Source: Heterotrichella gracilis
Lineage: Eukaryota; Sar; Xanthophyceae; Tribonematales; Xanthonemataceae
Assembly: GCA_032358255.1 (NCBI GenBank)
Contig: JAULBX010025553.1
Span: 1 to 59,394, forward strand
Length of the DNA stretch: 59,394 nt
Reading direction: 5' to 3'
A model generated the notes under the pieces. That model was given only the letters and a program-made list of their open reading frames with translations, was not told the DNA's origin and ran no database searches. The translations under genes and the position numbers were made by a program. Position 1 is the stretch's first letter. Each line of letters starts with the position of its first letter. Positions 54,501 through 59,394 of this stretch are shown one piece after another.

Positions 54501-57500
54501 CTGGAGCCAAAGCTGGGACACGTGAGGGGCTAGGGTGTTGGGACTGCTGTGAAGTAAAGGTTTAGGGGCGGGGTAACGCCACATTTGTTCAGCCTCAACT
54601 CTCATCCCGTGCGCACTGGTCAAGGTAATCATTGGCATAAGTAGACCCAGTACACCATAACCTCTCAAAGCATAACTCACACATCTGCCACATGTCTCGC
54701 TCCCAATCTTCCACACCATTCTGTCAAATTCTGTCAGACCCTAACCCAAGACCCCTTACCTAATCTCCATTGCCTGCTGCCAGGTGTCTGTGCTCCTGAT
54801 CTTCTACAACATCCTGTCGGACCCTAACGCCTCCCGAGACCCTAAGTACAGGGAGGTCATGGACTTCTGCAAAGGAACTGTGAACAGGCTCATGCAAAGG
54901 TGAGGGGCTAAGGGTTTTTAGGGTCGGGGTTTAGGGTTACACCCGGCCAATGCAAAGTGAGAGAATTGCGTACTGACCACATGCAATGCCTGCCTGCATA
55001 ATGTGGAAGAGCGCAGGGTTCATGTCACTGCACCACTCCAGGGATGCGGAGCGTTTTTTACTTTTGCTGAAATTCCACAATCCCCGTTCTATATGCAGGC
55101 TGGTCCCCGACAAGTACCCCACCAACCCCGCACCAGCCACCGGCCAGGGGCGCACAGGGGGGGAAACCAGCGGGGTGGGGGTGGGAGGGGAGGTCAGCAG
55201 TCGACCGGGCACCTCGGGGGATGGTGGGGATGGTGGGGATGGTGGTGGTGGTGGTGGCGGTGGGGAGGAGGGGGAGGAGGGGGGTGCGTTGACTGAAGAG
55301 GAGATTGAGGATCTGGACCATGCTGCCAAGATGAAGGAGATGGAGGACAAGGTAGGCAAAACCGTTACCGACATGTTGCAAACCTAAACGAGGATGAGGG
55401 AGAGATGGAGGGGAAAGGAGGGAAAACCCTTGGGTAGGGTACAGTTACCCCAACCCCATAGGCAGCTACATAGACAGTGACGATGAGAAAGTGTGTTGAC
55501 TTCCCCCCTCTCCCCCCCACATGTCCGTGGTGGTCTCTCCCAGCTGTCCTTCGTCAAACTACCCAAACCCTAAACCCTACCCTGAACCCTAAGCTAACCC
55601 CACCACCTTCCCTTTCCCCTCACAGGTCCGCGGTGGTCTGTCCCAGCTGTACTTTGTCAACCTGCCCTTCTGGACCCCCCCGAAGGATGCAGAGAACATG
55701 GCGGAGGACTACCGGTGGAAGGTGAGCAAGGGGGAAAAGACAAGGGGGTCATATGCATTTGACCAAAACCATAAGAATGATATGTGGCTGCAATTCCGTA
55801 CAATGACAATGGTCCTCACCTGCTTGCATTCTGTGTGTGTGCAGAACCACTACAACTTCTACTACCGGCGGTCACGCTTTGACGACGAGGAGGAGAAAGG
55901 GGGGACAAGGAAGAAGAAGGGGAGGAATGGGGCTGGTGGTGGCGATGAAAGGGAGGAAGGCACAGGGGCGGAGGAGGGGGGGAGGAGAAAGGGGAGGAAG
56001 CAGCGACAGGAGCATGTGTTCACCCCAGAACAGGTAATGAAACAGATGTAACTATACGCATGTATGGTATAGATAGGTAAATAGGTAGTGCGTTGGCTGG
56101 CGTCAATCCACATCTATTGGATACCCATTTTGTGCCTGTGTGTGTAAAATACACATTCACAGTCTCAAGAATGAATACTACTGTTGTGGGTACATGGTAT
56201 AGTTAGGTATGGTATAGAGTGGGGGACATTTGACAGTTAACATAGGCATAGGTATGGGGTGCTGCGCATGTTCTTATTGCAATGGTGCAGCTTCCCACTC
56301 AACCCACCCACCCACCATACCGATCTCTCCGCCCTCCCAGGTCGAGGAGATGCACTCTTTGTTTGAGCGCTACAACCACGAGCGCGATGTGGCCTTCCTG
56401 GTGGCCACCGAGCTGCCAGGTGGAGTGTACACAAAGCGCCAGGTGGCAAAGCAGCTCAAGGCAATGGGGCTCAAGTACAACGTGCTCACGCAGAACCAGG
56501 TGGGCGGCTGGTGCTGTTTTGTCTCCATTGCAATGGGGCTCAAATCCCTTCCTTGCAAGCCGAGGCTGGTGTCACCTGGGTTCCTCGAAACTGAACATGC
56601 ACACCCTACATTCAAAGCCCTAAACTCCTTCCTCCAGGCCGACCAGCTCGCTGAGCTGTACCACCAGCACATCAGACCAGCAACACCCTCAAACCCTTAA
56701 TAAACCCTAATATCAAATCACTAAACCCTAAACCCTGACCTTCAGGCTAACCAGCTCGCTGAGCTGTACCACCAGCACACATACAACATCCACACCCTAC
56801 ATCCAAAACCCTACACTCAAACCCTACACCCCTACCTCCAGGCCGACCAGCTCGCTGAGCTGTATCACCAGCACAAGGACAGGGGCGACGTGGCTGGGGA
56901 GGTTGCCGCCGACCTGCTGTACAAGTGGAGCCGCAAGCAGGTGGCCAAGTTCCTGCGCAAGATGGGGCTGGGGGGGAGGCCAAAGAAGGGGGGGGCGGTG
57001 CTGGCCGGATCGGTGAGGGGCGGGGGGTGGGGACATGTGCTTTGCCTTGCTGTGCATGCTGTGCATTGCTGTGCGTGATGTGATGAGCATGGGGTGGACC
57101 ATCTGGTGTGTTTCCCCATCTGTTTTTGTGCTTGGTGTGTAGGCGCATGCATCTCCCCTTGCCTGGCCATTGCATGGGTGCCATGTGATGGTGGTGTTGG
57201 TGGAGTGACCTTGTAGCCATGCAACAAAGGAAGGGTTCTAAGCCGAGCACCGGCCTTGGTATGTGCCCATACTGTAGTGGTGGTGGTGGTGGTGGTGCTG
57301 GCGAGTAGGTAGGATGAGCAGATCACCCCCGCACATTTGCCACAAACTTGCAAGCCTATCATTAAACCCTGTGATGTGGTTTGCAGGCGCGCGGCGATGC
57401 GGGCGATCCGCTGGCAGCTTCCTCTGGCGGATCGGAGTCCGAGTCAGAACCTGACCACAACTCTGATTCAGAATCTGGATCGGATTCCGACGGCGCTGGC

Positions 57501-59350
57501 GCACCGTCGGGTGATGGGCGGCGGGAGGTATGGGAGTAGGGCAAGGGGGCTAGTTGCACTGTGGTGGTGTGGGGGGTAGTTGCACCATGCCAACACCTGC
57601 CTCACCATCCCCAATGTGTTTCTTTTCATCTGAACGTCATTTAGCAATAGTCATCCACAAATGCAGCTTTTTCCATCCCAAGCACATATATCTGAACCCC
57701 CACCTCGTATGTCTAATCCCCACGTATCCCCTGTTCAGCGGAAGCAGGACCCCCTAGCAGGCAGCGGAGACGACTCGGATGGGGAGCAGGGGCGGCCGAC
57801 ATTGGATCCCCCTCCAGCAGAGGCGGGTGCCGAGGCCCGCTCACGCGACCACGCACACGCCATCCCTGATTGGCTCAACCGGGATTCGGCTGGGGATGAC
57901 GACGGGGAGGAGGAGGAAGAAGAGGAGGGTGGGGATGGGGATGGGGAGGGTGCGGTGTCCCCTGCGTCTGGTGGGGATGTGGGGGGTGGGGCCAGCCAGG
58001 AGGTGGCCAGCGGTGGTGGTGGGGATGAGGTGGAGGGTGGGGGGTCGGATGCAGATGTGGAGGGGGCTGTGGGCAGCCCTGCTCAAGGGAGGAAGAAGGA
58101 GAAAAAGAGGAAGAAGCGGGACAGGGAGGAGGGTGCAAGGGCGAGGAAGGGGAAGAAGAAGGCAGGGGAGGAGGAAGGGGGGACATCCAAGGGGGCGAGG
58201 AAGTTGGCGAAGGAGGGGAGGACAGGGGAGGGGGCTGAGGCTGGCGAGGAGCGCAAGCAGGTGGGGTGCAGGGGTGGGTCATATGGTCATCGATATCCTG
58301 TTATCCTCTTTTGCACTTTGCAATTATCCTGTTATCCACTTTTGAGGTGAGGTGAGGCCTGCTTGGTGCTGTGGGACAGGCTCGTGCCCTATGTTGGCAT
58401 GGGGCCTGTGCAGGAAATGCACCGCCTCAATCTCGTTACCAAGTCAGGACATGTGCGCATCAGCTAAACGTCTTTGTGAGGCCAATGGCATGGCGGTATG
58501 GCGTGTTGCTGACAACAAGCCAGGAGTCTGAGAGACATGTGGCAATCATGGTGCATATCGGCACATTTTGCAAGATCACTGCCTGCCACACCAAACCAAA
58601 TCCTTGTGCTCATCCCTCGCCACGCGCCGCCTACATCACACCCTACCCCCCTCCCCTCAAACCCCTCTTTGCCCCCCCTCTCACCAACCCACCACCCACC
58701 CCCACCCCGCAGGGCTACCTGGCCAGCAAGCACGCCGCACCCCTGGATGGCGCTAAGCTGACCGCCCTCCAGCAGCTGAAGCAGCGTCGGCTCAAGGGGG
58801 CGGTGGCAGCCACCGCCAGTCAGAGGGAGGGGGGCCAGGGGGGGGCGACTCCCATGCCCACCCCCGTGGCCGATGACGTCTTGCTGGAGGATGATGTGGC
58901 GGAGGGGGCGGCCTTGGCGCGGGATGTGCTCAAGGACGTAGACAGGTGCGGGGTGCTTTAGTGGGTTTTGCAATGGTTTTCTGATGCAGGGTTTGCTGCA
59001 TGTGGCGTGTGGTTTGGATGACCTTCCATGTAAATGTGCTGGAGTTGGATTTGTAGATGTACTGGTAATGGCAAAGGTGCTGTAGTGGTAATGTAATGGT
59101 GATGGTAATGGTATTGTGATTGTGATTGTGATTGTGGTTGCAATTGCGAAGCCTCCTCACCTGCTGACGCCAGGGGTGCGCACCATGTCGCAGGAACCGG
59201 GAGAGGAAGCGCACAGGGTACCGGGAGGGCGAGGCGCGCCCCGCTGGCCCCAAGAAGCGCCTGGTGCGGCGGGAGGGCGGGCAGGAGGTGGCGCAGGCAC
59301 AGCCACCCACCCCAGCTGCGGCATTGGAGGACCTGCTGGATGACTTCTGA
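48514..59350 (+). CDS. TIMELESS: TIMELESS/Tof1/Swi1 replication-fork protection protein
   Basis: TIMELESS travels with the replisome, stabilises stalled forks and supports checkpoint signalling with TIPIN in the nucleus. Exons: 48514-48613, 48789-48941, 49042-49103, 49717-50013, 50473-50679, 50935-51054, 51452-51670, 52177-52475, 52816-52973, 53426-53598, 53921-54086, 54339-54439, 54784-54899, 55099-55351, 55626-55721, 55845-56033, 56341-56499, 56842-57012, 57387-57527, 57739-58260, 58713-58945, 59194-59350. The total is 1363 residues. The N-terminal TIM domain shows CLECLKDLSRFLRND, VMTFLTMPI, and NTRHSRFNPTY (the RHSRF motif). The C-terminal TIM domain shows EEMHSLFERYNHERDVAFLV and VAKQLKAMGLKYNVLTQNQ. 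Basic stretches in exons 10, 20 and 22 are probable nuclear signals. Acidic/Gly linkers make it longer than animal homologues. It ends LEDLLDDF. The start has a good context (GCGCCATGG). Confidence 0.93.
49480..49535 (+). repeat. Decoy copy of a TIMELESS acceptor and exon start
   Basis: GTGCAGTACATGTCGCGCGTG, then AAGGACGCCTTTGTGTGCGGC, repeats the start of the 49717 exon 230 bp upstream (YMSRVKDAFVCGK compared with YMSRVKDAFVSGK). It diverges soon after and has no matching donor. Confidence 0.82.
50140..50215 (+). repeat. Decoy copy of a TIMELESS exon end and donor
   Basis: GTCATGGGGCTGCTGCTGCT, then CATGGCGCATAGGGTGGACAAG and GTGGGGG, repeats the end of the 50013 exon, 190 bp downstream. 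The donor is intact, but upstream of it the copy has a TAG in the reading frame. Confidence 0.82.
51812..51895 (+). repeat. Decoy copy of a TIMELESS exon end and donor
   Basis: About 80 bp spanning the end of the 51670 exon (VAFFTAYVRTKQ) and the start of its intron are repeated roughly 185 bp further on. The donor GTAGGG is even closer to consensus than the true GTGGGG. Confidence 0.8.
53002..53160 (+). repeat. Two decoy copies of a TIMELESS exon end and donor
   Basis: The end of the 52973 exon with donor (CTGGCGGAGCAAG then GTAAGGGT) recurs at 53002-53055 and 53103-53160. The first copy keeps a perfect donor, GTAAGGGTAATAT. In the second the donor is AGGTGAGG. Telomere-like CCCTAAACCCTAA separates the first two. 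Confidence 0.82.
54488..54530 (+). repeat. Decoy copy of a TIMELESS exon end
   Basis: CTACCTCAACCTGGAGCCAAAGCTGG resembles CCACCTCAACCTGGAGCCAATGCTGTGG at the end of the 54439 exon. GGTTTAGGGTTTGG precedes the copy. Confidence 0.7.
55520..55560 (+). repeat. Decoy copy of a TIMELESS exon start
   Basis: GTCCGTGGTGGTCTCTCCCAG, then CTGTCCTTCGTCAAACTACCC, repeats the start of the 55626 exon (VRGGLSQLYFVNLP) about 105 bp upstream. It is followed by AAACCCTAAACCCTA. Confidence 0.78.
56636..56785 (+). repeat. Two decoy copies of a TIMELESS acceptor and exon start
   Basis: CAGGCCGACCAGCTCGCTGAG, then CTGTACCACCAGCAC, occurs at 56637 and, slightly changed, at 56745, before the true acceptor at 56841. 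All three have an intact CAG acceptor. The copies are separated by CCCTAAACCCTGA-like sequence. Confidence 0.83.
59085..59145. repeat. TGATTG/GTAATG microsatellite
   Basis: A run of GTAATG, GGTGATGGTAATGG and GTGATTGTGATTG units lies in the last TIMELESS intron, about 50 bp before the final acceptor. Confidence 0.7.
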
Positions 59351-59394
59351 GGAGGGCGGGAAGGGGGGGGGGGGGGGGCGGGGGGGGGGGTTTG
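59351..59394. repeat. Poly-G tract after the TIMELESS stop
   Basis: The sequence right of the stop codon is almost pure G, with one C. It may be a real G-tract or a sequencing and assembly limit at the contig edge. Confidence 0.6.

Noticed and set aside
57661..58350. 229-codon frame as a separate gene
   Set aside because: It is the read-through of TIMELESS exon 20 (acidic/Lys-rich) into both flanking introns.
1..59394. tRNA or rRNA genes
   Set aside because: I scanned by eye for cloverleaf boxes and rRNA blocks and recognised none; a covariance-model scan would be decisive.

Overview
The window is nuclear DNA of a green alga (Viridiplantae) that probably makes motile cilia. The genes are split by many short GT-AG introns. 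One protein, DNAAF5, is a dedicated axonemal-dynein assembly factor. Another, a DRP5A-type dynamin, is typical of the green lineage. Introns and spacers are full of plant-type telomere-like motifs (AAACCCT/TTTAGGG). I cannot name the species.

I rebuilt nine protein genes by joining exons whose phases agree; every model sums to a whole number of codons. Left to right they are: (1) ELP1, the Elongator scaffold, plus strand, with its 5' end outside the window; (2) NF-YA, the CCAAT-binding factor subunit, plus; (3) a DRP5A dynamin-related GTPase, minus; (4) DNAAF5/HEATR2, plus, sharing a divergent promoter with the dynamin gene; (5) an unusual fusion of a cytidylyltransferase-like domain with a GHMP-type sugar kinase, plus; (6) a secreted or Golgi O-fucosyltransferase-like glycosyltransferase, minus; (7) an atypical FAM20C/PI4K-fold kinase, minus; (8) a large alpha-helical protein ending in a MYND zinc finger, minus; (9) TIMELESS/Tof1, the replication-fork protection factor, plus, divergent from the MYND gene and complete at the right edge.

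The genes do not form a pathway; this is an ordinary eukaryotic neighbourhood. Tandem, convergent and two divergent (bidirectional-promoter) arrangements are present. The two carbohydrate genes (5 and 6) are convergent neighbours, which is not by itself evidence of joint function.

The most striking feature is not a gene. In at least seven of the nine genes the introns hold tandem copies of exon edges: a splice site plus roughly 20-90 nt of the adjoining exon, repeated one to five times and often separated by telomere-like AAACCCT motifs. These decoy exon edges look like a genome-level process of local segmental duplication at splice junctions. A hAT-type MITE with a perfect 8-bp target duplication sits in an ELP1 intron. 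No tRNA, rRNA, CRISPR array or bacterial-style operon was seen.
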